From assembly GCA_000611775.1 (NCBI GenBank), contig KK106984.1:2579234-2643233 (forward strand): a stretch of DNA of 64,000 bases. Direction: 5' to 3'. This DNA comes from Umbilicaria muhlenbergii. Its lineage: Eukaryota; Ascomycota; Lecanoromycetes; Umbilicariales; Umbilicariaceae. Shown in pieces: positions 12,483 through 25,688 of this stretch. Made by a program: the position numbers and the translations under genes. The notes beneath the pieces were generated by a model that saw nothing but the letters and a program-made list of their open reading frames with translations, was not told the DNA's origin and made no database searches. Within the stretch, counting starts at the first letter, position 1. Each line of letters opens with the position of its first letter.

Positions 12483-12559
12483 CTACTCTTCTTTTTATTT
12501 AATGAACTTCATGAGCTGATCATCTGCTTTTATGTCTTGTTGTTAATGTTGATGACTCA

Positions 12560-15500
12560 ATCAACTTATCTGAGTACCTCTCATGAAATGCCTTTTTCAG
12601 TTCAAGTGAATGTTTGAATTCATTAATGTTGTATCAGATCTTGTTAAATGAGTATTTTTTTCATGTCACTCTGTACTGTAGTTTATTTCTTCATCAACAG
12701 CTGTCATTAATTTATTCAACTTCTCATTTTGATTCAGCCTGTTCAGTTATTACAGGTGACGGGGGTGACTCAATTTATTTAAATAAAGAATCATTCACAG
12801 CAAGTTGAAGTAAAGAGGTGTGAAATACAGAGTGTATTTTCATCAATTCAAGCAGTTCAAGTTTATATGTTTAAGTTAATACTTTCTTCTTGATTTGAAA
12901 AGGTCCTTCATTCTTGTGATTCAACTTTTTAAATGAATGAGTTGTTCAAATGTTTTTTGTTGACAATCATATTAGGTCTCTCACTTGATATGCTGATGTC
13001 AACATTTAAGTTCAGTTTGTGAAGTCTTTTTATTAAAGTTGTGCTGCTGTCATGTTCTCTTGTAACATTGCATGTAGAACCTTCATATGATTTGTTATGA
13101 AATCAGCTTTTTCCTTCAGAATTCATTCTCTTGTCAGCAGTGAAGTGATCAATCATTTAAGGTTGAAGCTCATTCAGGAGTGATATTCTTTATTCACAAA
13201 AAATGATGAAATTTTGATGAAGTCAGAATCTGCATTGTTCACTGTGAACTTAATCATTAATAATCATTTCATTCAATCATCTTGCTGATAATTCACAAAT
13301 GCTTTAAGATAGTGTTTAACATTTACATTTGCATTTTCAGACTGCCCGTCTGTCTCTGAATGAAAAGTGGTTGAAGGTTTCAATTTAATTCAGAGTCATT
13401 CACATAAGTACTTTTAAAGTAATGCTACAAATTGTGATCCTCAGTCTGATGTAATTGTCTGTGATAATTCATGAAATCTTCATACATTTTGAAGTAAGAG
13501 TTTAATAATGTATTCAGCTGACATTCCCTCATTCTTATTTGTTGAATAAAGAATATAATGTCTTTCCTTGATTAATCTGCAAATGATTATCAGGATTGCA
13601 TTAAACCCTTCACTTTTAAATAATTCAATAATCAAGTTGAGTGAAATATCTTGTCATGAATGACTTGAAATTAAAAGTGATTTTAAAGCTTCTTAATACT
13701 GCTCATTCATGTTCTTTGTTCAGCGGCAGATGTGACAATTTCAAACAAAATGACTGATCATTCAGTTCATTCAGAATTAATAGTAGAATCATGTAAATAT
13801 TTTTAATGTCTTTCAATGTTTTATATATTCTGCAATCAGTTGTTCATGTACTTCTTGAATCAGTCAGAGTTGTAACTTATTTTTATTCAGATCATTATTA
13901 ACTTCTGAGACTCATACATGTTCTTGATAAAGCAGTCAGCTGTTGTTCTCAGTGCAGTCACTGAGAGAGATCTTTGTGAAATGTCTTGCCTCAGTTCATA
14001 ATAAGCTTAGAATTTCCTAACAGAAATCATCTACTTTCACATAACAGGTAATTAATTCATTTAAAGATTCATTCAAGATCTGTTTAGCTGATTCATTCAA
14101 GATTGATTCATTCAGTTTGTTCAAAGTCTGTTCATTCAGTTTTAAAAGATGAGGAGCTTTTTCCTTTTGTTTAATAATAATGCATGAGTTTAAGCAGTAG
14201 CTCAGTAGCATGATTTAAGATTAATATCATAATCACTCATCATTCTCATTTTTCTTTAATTAATTATTTGAGCATTTAATGAGTGCATCTGCCTTTTCAT
14301 TTTCCTTGCCTGTTCAGTAGGTGATCACAAAGTTGAATTATAAGAAGAATTCAACTCATCTGACTTATTTATGAGTCAGTTTCTTGATCATCATAAAGTA
14401 CTTTAAAACTTTATGATCAGTTAAAATTTAAATTGAATTCTCTGTTTCTGCTAATTCAGTGCGTCATTCTTTTAAACTTTAAATGATAGTCAACAATTCC
14501 TTGTCATAAATTTCATAATTGCATTCAGCTGATATGAGTTTCTTAAAGAAAAATGTCATTGAATGCATTGATTTTTAATCATCTTTCTGAGACAGTACTC
14601 CTGCAGATATCAGATCAGATGAGTCACATTTAAAATAACATGTTCAAGTTCAGTTGAAGTATTATAATATTAACATGTTAATCAGTTAGTTCTTTAGTTC
14701 ACTAAACACTTGAAGACATTGTTCAGTTTACATATTAAAAAGTATGTTCTTGCCTGTTAATTTAATTAAAGGTTTTGTGATTTTAGAATATCCCTCTATG
14801 AATCATCAGTAGAAGTTACAAAAATCTAAGAATGCTTACAGCTGTTTTAAATTAATTAATACCTCTCAAGTTTTAATGACTGCTATCTTTTTAAAGTTCA
14901 CTTGAATGTCATGATGTTCTATGATTAATTTTAAGTATTAAGTTTCAATCTTGTGAAATTTGCACTTCTTGATTTTAATCTGTAAATTTGCCTTCCTCAG
15001 TCATTCTAGAACAGTTTAAACATGAGTTTAATGTTCAGACAGAGATTCTGAATAAATTAAGATATCATTCAAATATGCTGTACAGCATGTGTTCAATAGA
15101 TTGAATAATACATTATTAATAAAGTGCTGAAACATGACTGGTTCATTAATGAGTCTGAAAGGCAAGATCTTATATTTGTAAAAGTCATGCTTTATTTGAA
15201 AGATGATCAGGTCTTCAGATTCAGGATTTATTTATATGCAGTGAAATGCCTGTTGTATATTGATTTTGATGAAGTATTTTGTCTTTGAAATCTGAGTCAG
15301 GGTTTCCTCAATTAAAGATAATGAGTATCAATCTTTCTTTGTAATCAAATTCAGCTTTTGATAATTGATGCACAGTTGTAAAAAATCATCTTTCTTTCAT
15401 ATAAACAGAATTAATGAGGTCACTGATGACTGACTGACTTTAATGAAACTTTTTTATAAGTTGTCTTTTATGTAGTTCTTCATCACTACCAGTTCCTCAT

Positions 15501-16500
15501 ATGACATATTGTAAAATGATGTGTATTTAAGCTTTTACTCACCTTTTAAGATGATCTTGTGATCATAGAGTTGATGCAGAGGGAGTTCATTTGCAGTTTT
15601 TTTAAAAAAGACATCAATCAAGTCATGATATTCAGAAGGGAAAATCACCTTGATATTTAATTCACTTAACTTTAATTTAAGGTTTAATGCTTTCTTAATC
15701 TGTCAGATAAAGATAACAAAGATTTCATTATCTTTCTTCATATTTAATGTGAATAATGCTGCACTGATCATCTTGATATTAACTGCAAGTGAGGGGTTAT
15801 TACTTTTTAATGCAGAGGCAGGTTCAGGATCTGCTTTAATGATGAATTTCTTCAAGATCTGATAAGTTTTCTTCAGTTCAGATTCAATCATTCAGTTTGT
15901 TTATTCATTTGATTTCATTCATTTGGTGTTCAGTTCTTCATTCAGTTTTATTTGTTCATTCAGTTTCATTCATTCATTTGATTTCATTTATTCAGTGTTC
16001 AGTTCTTCATTCAGTGAGAAAATCACTATCTGATTCACAGGGTTGATTAAAATTCAGGTGTGATTCATTCAAGAGAGTCTCAGTATAATGTTGAGATCTT
16101 TCATGTCAACAATCATCATGAGGGTGAGTCACTGAGAATGATCACAGACCTTCATAATTGAATAAATCATGTGTATAACTCATCTCACTATCTTCTTCTG
16201 AAAGTCATGTAGAGTTCAAGGCTTTGGCAGTGATACTGCTTTAATTTCAGATCATTCAATCAGAGTCTTTGCCAGGTTAGCATTAATAAATACATATTCA
16301 GTTGACTCAGTATCAAGTAGAGCCTTGACTTATAACTTAACCTCATTCAAAGTGAGCTTGCAATTCACTTCAAATGATGTTCAGGTGAACAGCATGTCTT
16401 CATTAATCATTAATGCTGATATCATAAGAGGATTATCATTGATTTTTATCATAATTTTAATAGAAGAACACCTTTTCCTGAACTTGATTTAAAATTGAAA
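12560..16500 (-). pseudogene. Family B pol: protease, RT, RNase H, integrase, chromodomain (dead)
   Basis: A single minus-strand frame over most of the span. The protease active site is read as ALLDTEST at about 16300-16325, with the Gly of D-S/T-G replaced by Glu. RT has the box YLNDILIYS at 15049-15075; the first catalytic Asp is Asn. Integrase shows SQFVALL and FHSETDGQSENANV at about 13330-13470 and NYQQDD near 13290. A chromodomain-like segment at 12590-12750 has NKLQYRVTWKKY, with Trp partly TGA. Stops are mostly TGA. Confidence 0.8.
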
Positions 16501-17877
16501 TCAGAATCAGAATTGAATATGATTTGTTGCATGCATCTTGATGTTAAAGTCTCTTTCTTTTTGTTCTTGTTTAAACAGTTTAAGGCAAGGTGCTTTTATT
16601 TATTATATTTAAAACAACATTCTTTCTTCATCTGTTGTTCTTTGGCGGCGTCTGAGTGTGACATTCAGTTCAGTGTTTGAGGAACTGACTCAGTGATCAT
16701 TCAAATAGTTGATTTTAAGGTTTTAATAAAATATTCAGTTCTTGTATGAGTTTAACTTGTGAAGAGGTTCATCTGATTCAGTTTAATGATCTTTTTTACA
16801 TCAAGCAGTCATAAGGTCTGATTGATTCACTGACAGTACTTAATGAGTTCATAAAGATCTTTAAGTCTGTCATCATTAATGTTTAATTATCATTAAATGA
16901 TGTTATTCACCTTGTTCAGAAGTTCTCCTATTCAGTATGAATCAAGAAACTCATTCAGTTCAGTAACATATTATTGAAAATCAGCTCAAAAGGACAGGAA
17001 GTCTTTAAATTCTTAATAAAGTTTATAAAATTCATTAATGATGATATGTTTTTGATCTGAGTCTCTGTAGATTCAGGTCAAATGTTTTAATAATTTAATA
17101 ATATTTAAATAAGCTGTTCAGGATGTCAGATTCATTCAAGATCTTATGTGTTTAATAAAGTCATCTTCAACTCTTGTTTTCATGTATGTTATCTTCATCT
17201 GTTTAGTGAGATATTATTCATTCATTGTTAGTAAATAATTTCTAATCTTTATTACTCATTCATCATATTTCAAACAGTCACTGAAGAACATTAATGAATC
17301 AGAGAGCTTTAATAATCTTGATGATTCTTCAACTGTGAGTTGAGGGAAATCAGGTCAGAGGGTGCTTATAAAGGTGATTATGATTCTTCATTTAAGATAT
17401 GTTATTACATCAGCTTGTTCAGCAACTTTCTTCTTCAATTTCTTGTTCTTATTCTTCACTTCTTTATAATTCACTTGAAGTTCTTCATGTGCCTTTATAA
17501 TGATGTTGATTTCACTCAAAGACTGCTCATGATCAGTGATTAATTATCAAAGAGTAATCATTGCTTCAGAGAAATGTTCTTGTAAGAGATTAATCAAAGT
17601 CTTTACATTCAGAATGATCAAGATCTGATTGATTAAATTTTCATTTAAGGTGAAGAATTGTTCATCATTCACAGAGGTTAACAAAGACTCTTTAATTCAT
17701 GAGTAAATTACACTATTGATTTCTCTGATCATCATGATTAATTTCTGATTTTAATTTTGATTTTAATTTTAATTCTGATTCTCTGATTCTGATTTCTGAT
17801 TCTGATTCAATTTCAATCTGATTCAGAATTCATTCAGGATGCCTTATGACAAGAGATAAAAAAAGAGATTAAAATAA
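16501..17877 (-). pseudogene. Family B gag (dead)
   Basis: The 5' third of the minus-strand element, between the 5' LTR and protease. No long frame survives. The stretch at about 17740-17850 consists of GATTTTAATTCTGATT-like repeats (Asn/Gln/Lys codons on the minus strand). Assignment rests on position and on the second copy at 1931-3037. A small CpG-containing patch (GGCGGCG near 16644) survives. Confidence 0.5.
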
Positions 17878-18142
17878 TGTCAAGACTATGCAGATTATGA
17901 ATCAATGCATGTGTTTTAACAGGCTGACATTTAGTTACAGAAGAGAATTTTAGTCTAAAGAGTGAAAAGAAGAAAGAGCATGAAGATTAAAATCTTTATG
18001 TGCACATTAAGCTCATTAATTTAAATCACTGTTAACTCAATCAGTCATTCAGTTCAGTACATCATTCAGATCATTCAGTTTAATACATCATTCAGATCAT
18101 TCAATTCAATGTTTAATTTAACATTCAGATGTAAACCTGACA
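17878..18142 (-). repeat. Family B copy 2 5' LTR
   Basis: 265 bp, TGTCAAGACTATGCAG to AAACCTGACA, with two tandem CATTCAGATCATTCAG-type units near 18060-18110 that explain its greater length than the 3' LTR. Confidence 0.75.
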
Positions 18143-19028
18143 CTGCTGCTCAAACATTAAAAAGAATCATTAAAACAAAACTGACAACAACAACAAAAGT
18201 ATGATACAGATGTCATATTATGACAGAAAAGAATTCCTCACTGAATAATAAATAATTTACACTCAATTCACTCAATTCAGCTGTGAAAGAGAAAATAACT
18301 CATGAGGTTTTTATCATGAAAGTGATCACAATCAGAGTCAGAATCTCAATCATATATCAGTCACTGAAAAAACAATTATGATGACAATATAAACATTCAT
18401 GACTTCCTCATGCTGACAAGGAGACTTCATTTCAAGAAATGAAGTAAATGCATGAAGATCAGCAGGTCTCTGCATTAAATGTGAAGTCATTAATCATTGA
18501 ATAAATAATTATATGATTGAATGATCTACAGCTATCTTCACTGCAGTTAATATGAATAAATAACTCATGAATCACCTTCAATTTGCTTTATTATTAATTA
18601 TTGATGATATCTTACATCTGATATCAGGGCAACTAGAGGTAGAACTGCACATAATGATAATGAGTAATATGATGAGCAACCTCTCACAATATTCATATAT
18701 TATCAACAACAGCAGTCAGGGCAATATAATCACATGAGATATTATCAATAAGCTGTTTCTACTGACTGAATTTTATGAGACTCAAGGCAATGCATGAGGT
18801 AATGTGATTAAGTTATCAGAGTCTGTCATACTGATGATTACAGCATATGACACTGATGATTAATTTTATCACTATAAAAATTGTTTTTTTATCACATAAG
18901 ACAACACATCAGCTTCTTTTATCCTCAAGTTATCATTTTTAGTTCATGCAAACTCAAATCATTATTATGATATGAGTAAATTTTTATGAAAGAAGTCAAA
19001 ACATATTACTGCACACTGTATATTCACT
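18143..19028 (+). pseudogene. E4 gag C-terminal part (dead)
   Basis: Continuation of plus-strand E4 between two insertions. At 18630-18770 one frame shows a short Arg/Gly stretch (TRGRTAHNDNE) then a Gln/Tyr-rich segment (YYQQQQSGQYNHMRYYQ), typical of the basic, RNA-binding end of gag. The rest is AT-rich and stop-laden. TCACT at 19024-19028 is the left target duplication of E3. Confidence 0.4.
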
Positions 19029-19424
19029 TGTAACAGGTGATGTCATAGTGACTGAAGTGATATTATTATTCAACAAACTATAGGTATGATTCAATGAATT
19101 GAATGAAGTTCAATGAATTATCATGATCATATAATGATCTTAGGGTTAAGACCAAGTGAGGGAATTAGTAGTCATAAACTTAAGAGATTGCATTTAATAC
19201 ATGAGTTGAGCATGAGCTTCTAACTATGAATCTACCTGTGATTATATAAACTATAGAAGACTCATGTGCTCAGTGTACTCATCATGCTCATTATGATGAG
19301 CAAGGTGAGCAACATGATGTAACACTTTATGCTCATCACACTCAACAGATGAGCAAGGTGAGCAGTATCATGTGTACACTCACACTGCATACTTTGCTAA
19401 TATTATAGTGCAGGAGCCTTAACA
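19029..19424 (-). repeat. E3 3' LTR
   Basis: 396 bp. Internal palindromic stretches around CATCATGCTCATTATGATGAGCA (near 19278-19300, given here in part) and repeated GAGCAAGGTGAGCA (19300 and 19351) are conserved in the partner LTR. These could be promoter or structural elements. Confidence 0.85.
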
Positions 19425-19999
19425 TTAACTTTTTTCTTAAAGTTTTCATTCTTAAAAACTTAAACATCTTCATGTCTTCTTCTTGAGTGCAAAAGAAACT
19501 GAACTTCTCTCAGTGATATCATAATTTCTTCACAGGCTCAACCTCACTCCTTTCATCATGTGATCATGTAGGTGATGCATTGATGACATGAAAAATTATC
19601 ATGTGAGTGATGATTCTGAAAAGTGTGTTATTTATGTTTAAATTAAAAAGTTCTGCAATCTTTCTTTTAGTAGTGCTGACTGAGAAAAGGTGAAAGCTGA
19701 ATTAACTTCTCTGAAGGAAAAGACTTCTGCTGCTGAGGAAATAATTGCTGAGGCGTCAACTAAGTTAATTCATTTGTGTAAACAGAAAAGACTGTTGCAA
19801 CATTGTTGAAAAGACTTCATCTCTCATGAGTTCATGAACATTGAAGAGTTGAAGGCAGAGGAGAGCAAGCAAGTGAAGGCTTCAACTTTAATCACTACTT
19901 TCAAACTTTTTAACTTCTCAGTGTTGAATGACCTCTGAGGTTCAGGTTTTGTTGTCAGAACTGATATAACTTTACTGCATAATGAGTAAAATTCTTTTT

Positions 20000-22900
20000 T
20001 GATTCTCATGTGTTTCCTGCTGTGTCATACCCTTTTCACTTGATTAAGTAATGAAACTCATCATCAACTTTCTGTTGATTCAGGATTTCCTCTACCTTAA
20101 ACTCAGCATCTTAACTCTTTAAGTCAATCTCTGATGAATTCATCTGTAACAGTGTTTTCAGATCTGCTGATTTGAGTAAGAATACATGAAATACTGAGTG
20201 TATTCACATGAATGATGAAAGTTTAAGTTCATAGTTGACACTTTCTTTCTTCTTCACAATCTGAAAAGGTTTTAACTTCTTGTGATTCAACTTATTACTT
20301 AATCATGTTGTCTTGATGTTGCATTATAAAAGGTATACTTTACTCTTCTCTTCAAGAGTAAGTCTCTTATCTCTTTTCTTATTATGATATACTGCTGACT
20401 TTTCTGAGGTAAATTTTATGTTTCATTATAATTTCTTATGAAGGTTTTTTAATCAGTTCACTCATACTTTCACTTTCTGTGCTATGACTTTCAGCCCCCT
20501 CACTTCATTCATAGATGAGTTGAACTCATAATTAATATAAAATGATGATACCCTCATGAATTCTGTTGTCACTGTGTTATAAGTTAATTAAACTATCAGT
20601 AAGAGTTCTACTCAATTGATTTGTTGATAGTTAACATAGCAGTGTAAGTATTGTTTTAATGTTTAATTTAATCATTCAGTCTGCTCATCCGTCTGAGGAT
20701 GATATGCTGTGAACAGCTTATGATGAATCCCTAGTTGATTCACTAATGATTTTCAGAACTTGAAGATGAAGAGTTTATTTTTATCTAAGATTATTTCTTT
20801 CAGCAGCCTGTGATTGATTGTTATGATTCTTAAAAATGTGTATGTTAATTCTTCTGCTGATGATGACTTCTTATAAGATATGAAGTATCTGTACTTCATA
20901 AGTCAATTTATTATGACAAGTATTATATTATATAATACTTTCATCAGTGATTCCTTTGACTGTGATAGTTTTACTATGAAGTTCAATGTGATGCTTGATC
21001 ATGATCATGATGATGTTGATGATGACTTCAACAATTCATATGATTTATGTCGCTCAGCTTTGTTTTTTCAGCATGTGTCACATTTTCAAATGATCTCTTC
21101 AACTTTTTTCCTCATGCATGAGAAATAATACATTTTAATGAGTTATTTCATTGTTTTGTTGATTCCCTGATGATTATTCATTTTGCTGAAATGACTTTCT
21201 TCTATCAGTGCTTCTCTTAAGCTGACTGAGACATAAATTAAATCTTAAAAAAGTAAGAGGCCTTCTTGCTCTTTAAAGCTTTTATGATCATTAATATTCT
21301 GAAGAACCTGTTGCGCTAACTTGTCATTCTTTAACACTTTTTAAACTTGTTTCTTGAAAATGTTGTCTTCAACTTTTATTGTAAAGTTAACTTCTTAATT
21401 GTAAATTATCTTACCTTGCTCATTCTCCTGAAGAATAACTTGATTCATGATTAATTTCTCTTGCAGATAATCAGCTCATCTGCTGAGAATATTCACTTTA
21501 ACATTCTTTGATCCTTTTTAATAATGAATTTTGAAGTTGTACTGTGATAATTCTTCTGATCAATGAACCTGTCTTCAATTTAAGACTTTTGTTGTCATAA
21601 AGTATAATAGATTCTTATGATCTGAATACATCTGAACCTCATGCTTTGATTGATTAATGCATGCTTTTATAACTTCATCTGATGTGTCCTTTTTAATAAT
21701 GAATTTTGAAGTTGTACTGTGATAATTCTTCTGATCAATGAACCTGTCTTCAATTTAAGACTTTTGTTGTTGTAAAGTATAATAGATTCTTATGATCTGA
21801 GTACATTTAAACCTCATGCTTTGATCCTTTAAGATATATATGTCATTGCTTAAATATATTAACAATAGTTAACAGCTTCTTGTCATGTATCTTGTAACTC
21901 TGTTCAGCATTTAAAAGCTTTCATGAGTAGTAAGTTATTAATCACAGACATCTCTTATCATCTGATTAATTAATGCATGTTTTTATAACTTCATCTGATG
22001 TGTTCATCTTGAGCATAATAAGCTTCTCAGGGTTGAAACTCATGAGAATTAATTATAATGTGAAGTGCTTCTTCAGCTCTTCAAAGGATCTCTGTGCTTC
22101 AGTAAATTAAATAAACTTTCAGTCTTTCTTTGTTAATTTCATCAGAGATGCTGTGATTTTAAAATATTTCTCAATAAACTTCCTGTAGAAGTTTGCAAAG
22201 CTTAGAAAGGATTGTACTTCCTTAACACTTATTAAAACTGATCACTTAATCATGAAATTAATTTTTTTTAAGTTCATCTGTAAGCCTTCTGATGTGATGA
22301 TGAATTCAAGGAACTGAACTTCTTTGACATGAAAAAGACTCTTCTCAGGCTTAATTCACAGGTTGATGTTCTTTAATGCTTGTAGAACTTTCTGAACATG
22401 TTTGACATGCTGCTCTTTCATTTTTGAGTATATCAGTATGTCATTGAGGTAGATAATCATGAACTGGTTTAAATACTGTCATAAAATGTTGTTGATGAAA
22501 GCCTGAAAGGTTGCAGGGGCATTGATTAATTCAAATAACATTATCAAGTACTCATACAGCTCTGAGCATGTTTAAAATGCTGTTTTTCATTCATCACCTT
22601 CTTTTATTCATATTTGGTTGAATGCCCCTGAAATGTTGAACTTCATGAATCATTATATTCTCTGAAATCTGTCCTGCAGTTCTGACATGAGCAGTAGTGA
22701 GTAACTGTTTTTTATCATTATGTTGTTTAGTGCCCTGTAGTCAACACACAACCTCAATGATTCATCAGATTTTGAGACAAACAATATCAGATATTCAGCT
22801 GAAGACTGAGATTCTTGAATGAATCCTTTTCATAAGTTCTCCTTTAAATATTCTCATAATGCATTTAACTTCTGAGGTGACAATGAGTATATGAGTTGCT

Positions 22901-24330
22901 TCATTGATTTGCAATCTTTCATGATCTTGATTTCATGATCTCATTTTTAATGTTTCAGCAAGATGTTCTGCTTCTTTACTGCTGTAAACAGTTCTTCAAA
23001 GTCTTTGTATTCTTTAAGGATAAATAACTTGATAATAAAGTTTCAGTCATCATCAACTCATCTAGTTCACAGTATTTTTGCATCAGAATTTTTTAACTCC
23101 TCATGTGTCTCTTCTGTTGTCATAGTGAAGACTTTCACTCCTTCAGGTGATTTCAGGACTGAATATAACTTCATGAGAGTACTGTCTTTCATGAAGTATA
23201 TTTCATTCTCAGTTTAATTAATCATTGAATTAATCTTTTAAAGTCAAGATATGTTTAAAACTATATCACTTCTTGACTGCTTCATGATGTTGAAACTGAT
23301 TTTTTCTCAGTGTTGACTCAACTGAATAAATATCAGAATCATTTCTTCATTCATGAGTCTGTTGTTGTGTTTCATAAGGGTTTCATTAAACTCTTAAAGC
23401 AAGTAAGGATTTTGCTTCTTTTGAACTTCAATTTCTTTTTTCATGATGAATCATGAGTTTATAAAGTTCCCTGTATAGTCACTGTTTATTAACAGTCAGG
23501 CTGAGTGACTTTTCATTTTAATTTAAACACAAAAGTTGTTCACATCTGCTGTGACAGTGATTTCTTTAATAATCACATCTTTCAGAGACTTTAAAATAAG
23601 CATCTTCAGAGACCTCTGACCTGAAGGGTCTTCTAGTTTTTTGAATTAAAAGAAAGAAACTCTAGGTTCTTCTTCACATATTTAAAGTCTTCAGATTTAA
23701 CTTTCTTGTCTGAATATCATACTGAATTCAGCTTTAAGTATTCACTTTGAAGTTCTCAAACTTTCATCCTTAACTTCCTTGAGATGTGAGCTTCATCAAG
23801 GGTAATGTACCCTCCTTCAATGATGAACTTGAAATCTTTTGATGAAGTTTTCTTAATTATATCTTGATAATTCATGTCCTTGACTTCTCTCTTCTGAGTG
23901 AATGCATCTTTGATCATTCACAGGATACATTCTTGCAACAGACTCACATGTTCTTCATCATTCTTGAGAGACTTCTTCATGAGATTGAACACTTTCTCAT
24001 AAGTTTTCAACCACTGTTCTTCACAGGTGAATGCTCAGATGTCATCATTTTTTTTCATGAACTCTTCTGAATCTTTGAAGTCTGCTACTTTCATGAAGTC
24101 TTCTTCATCACTGAATGAAAGCATGATGTCATCACTGTTAACATAGTTTCCTTCTTGACTGAATTGATCATGTCAGTTTTGCTGTTTCTTTAAAATGGTG
24201 ATCAGGCTCACTTGAAAAGTTATAATGTAATCTTTTATTCCTTTTCATTGATGCAGGAATCATTCAGAGTTATTTTTATCACTTTGATGTATTTAACAAA
24301 CATCATCATAACATGTTGTTTAAGATATAA
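20000..24330 (-). pseudogene. E3 pol: protease to chromodomain (dead)
   Basis: RT box YLNDILIYS at 22425-22451 on the minus strand; the first Asp is Asn in a CTC-AAT context, as expected from a CpG hit. Downstream boxes include FLEFIITSEGLQMN, then FLSFANFYRKFIEKYF at about 22180-22230. A chromodomain with VEEILNQQKVDDEFHYLIK followed by TGA-KGY lies at about 20010-20135. The segment 21510-21840 contains a direct repeat of about 150 bp (21510 and 21690 neighbourhoods) inside the RNase H/integrase region. Dead through many TGA stops. Confidence 0.75.
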
Positions 24331-25250
24331 TGTTATATTCTTTCCTGCTCTTCACTTCTTGCATAGTGATGTATGTTTTTCTGAGTTGAACGGTTTTTCC
24401 TGAGACTCAACAGTCATGAGCAAAGTGTTTTAGCTTTTCACAGTTATAATAATTATTTTCATGAGTTCCTTCTTTCTTGCCTGAGCTGTTCTTTCACTGA
24501 AAATGGTTTTTTTGAACTATCATATTAATTTTCATGAGTTGAGGCCTGTAGTAGAGTTTATTATTATATTATCATTCATGATTCTTTTCAGCCCTTTGAG
24601 GTATGAGAATCTTATGACTCTTTTTTAAGCTTCATTCATAAGCTCAGTTGTTGATGATGATCAATCATTTGATCATTTCTGAGAGTGTGACAGAGTGTTT
24701 CACTCTTGAGATCTCATTCTTTATCATGTTCTTCAATCTCTTGTAATATTACGCCGTCAAAGCAATATCATCTTAATTTGTATGTGAGGTGAGTCTTTAA
24801 AAATTTGCAGCATACATGACAGCTGCTTCTTTTTGCTGAACATTGCAGATTTTTCACTTCATCATTTTCTTTTCATTAACTGTCTTGAACATTATTCTTA
24901 TCTGTTTCTTGAACTTCTTTAAGTCATGAAAGATTTCATTAGTCAGGTCATCCTGATCTTCACTTTTATTATTAAAGTAGTCTCAGAGAATAAGTTCAAA
25001 TCAGTTCAAAGTATTCAACCTTAGAAATGAAGAGATAAACAACACTTTCTCTGATTTTGAAATGAATAAAGTCTTGTTGAATTGCAGGTACATGTCAAGT
25101 TGAGTGAAAAATGAGTTTAACATTCTTCTCTCATCAAGAAACTTATCTGGTAACAGAATTTTAATTCAGATTACTTTGTTAAAAAGTTATGCTGTGACTG
25201 ATCAGCCTCTTTCAGTGAAAGCAAACATCATGAGACTGATGAGTCAGTTT
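24331..25250 (-). pseudogene. E3 gag (dead, well recognisable)
   Basis: Minus-strand gag with an unusually well kept capsid part: FNKTLFISKSEKVLFISSFL, then FELIL and NNKSEDQDDLTNEIFHDL, and KKFKKQIRIMFKTVNEKKM, at about 24850-25070. It ends with a zinc knuckle at about 24390-24440 (Y-x2-C-x4-H-x4-C, first Cys changed to Tyr). This is a Ty3/Gypsy capsid plus nucleocapsid arrangement. Confidence 0.75.
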
Positions 25251-25287
25251 GTTGCACAACTGATACCCTGTAGGTTGATGCTCAAAG

Positions 25288-25683
25288 TGTAACAGGTGAT
25301 GTCATAATGACTGAAGTGATATTATCATTCAATGAACTATAAGTATGATTCAATGAATTGAATGAAATTCAATGAACTATCATGATCATATAATGATCTT
25401 AAGGTTAAGACCAAGTGAGGGAATTAATAATCATAAATTTAAGAGATTGCATTTAATACATGAGTTGAGCATGAGCTTCTAACTATAGATCTACCTGTGA
25501 TTATATAAACTATAAGAGACTCATGTGCTCAATGTGCTCATCATGTTCATCATGATGAGCAAGGTGAGCAACATGATGTAACACTTCATGCTCATCACAC
25601 TCAACAAGTGAGCAAGGTGAGCAGTATCATGTGTATGCTTGCATTATATACTTTGTTAATATTATAATGCGGGAGCCTTAACA
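25288..25683 (-). repeat. E3 5' LTR
   Basis: 396 bp, same length as the left LTR. The inner flank, read on the minus strand after the LTR, is CTTTGAGCATCAACC, the primer-binding position. No tRNA could be named. Confidence 0.85.
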
Positions 25684-25688
25684 TCACT

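Larger units (their letters stand above)
12244..18142 (-). mobile_element. Family B Gypsy copy 2, near full length
   Basis: 5,899-bp minus-strand chromodomain Gypsy with LTRs at 12244-12482 (239 bp, the 3' LTR) and 17878-18142 (265 bp, the 5' LTR). A purine tract (AAAAAGAAGAGTAG on the minus strand) adjoins the 3' LTR. Gag lies to the right and pol to the left. No matching 5-bp target duplication was found (AAGCC on the left, CTGCT on the right), so one end may be rearranged. It interrupts the gag of E4. Confidence 0.8.
19029..25683 (-). mobile_element. E3: full-length chromodomain Gypsy
   Basis: 6,655 bp with two 396-bp LTRs, each starting TGTAACAGGTGATGTCAT and ending GAGCCTTAACA, and a perfect 5-bp target duplication TCACT (19024-19028, 25684-25688). 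Coding is on the minus strand, so the right LTR is the 5' LTR. On the minus strand AAGAAAAAAGTTAA precedes the 3' LTR as a purine tract. It is inserted in E4. Confidence 0.9.

Noticed and set aside
12239-18147. Target duplication for family B copy 2
   Set aside because: Flanks AAGCC and CTGCT do not match even allowing transitions, so none is claimed.
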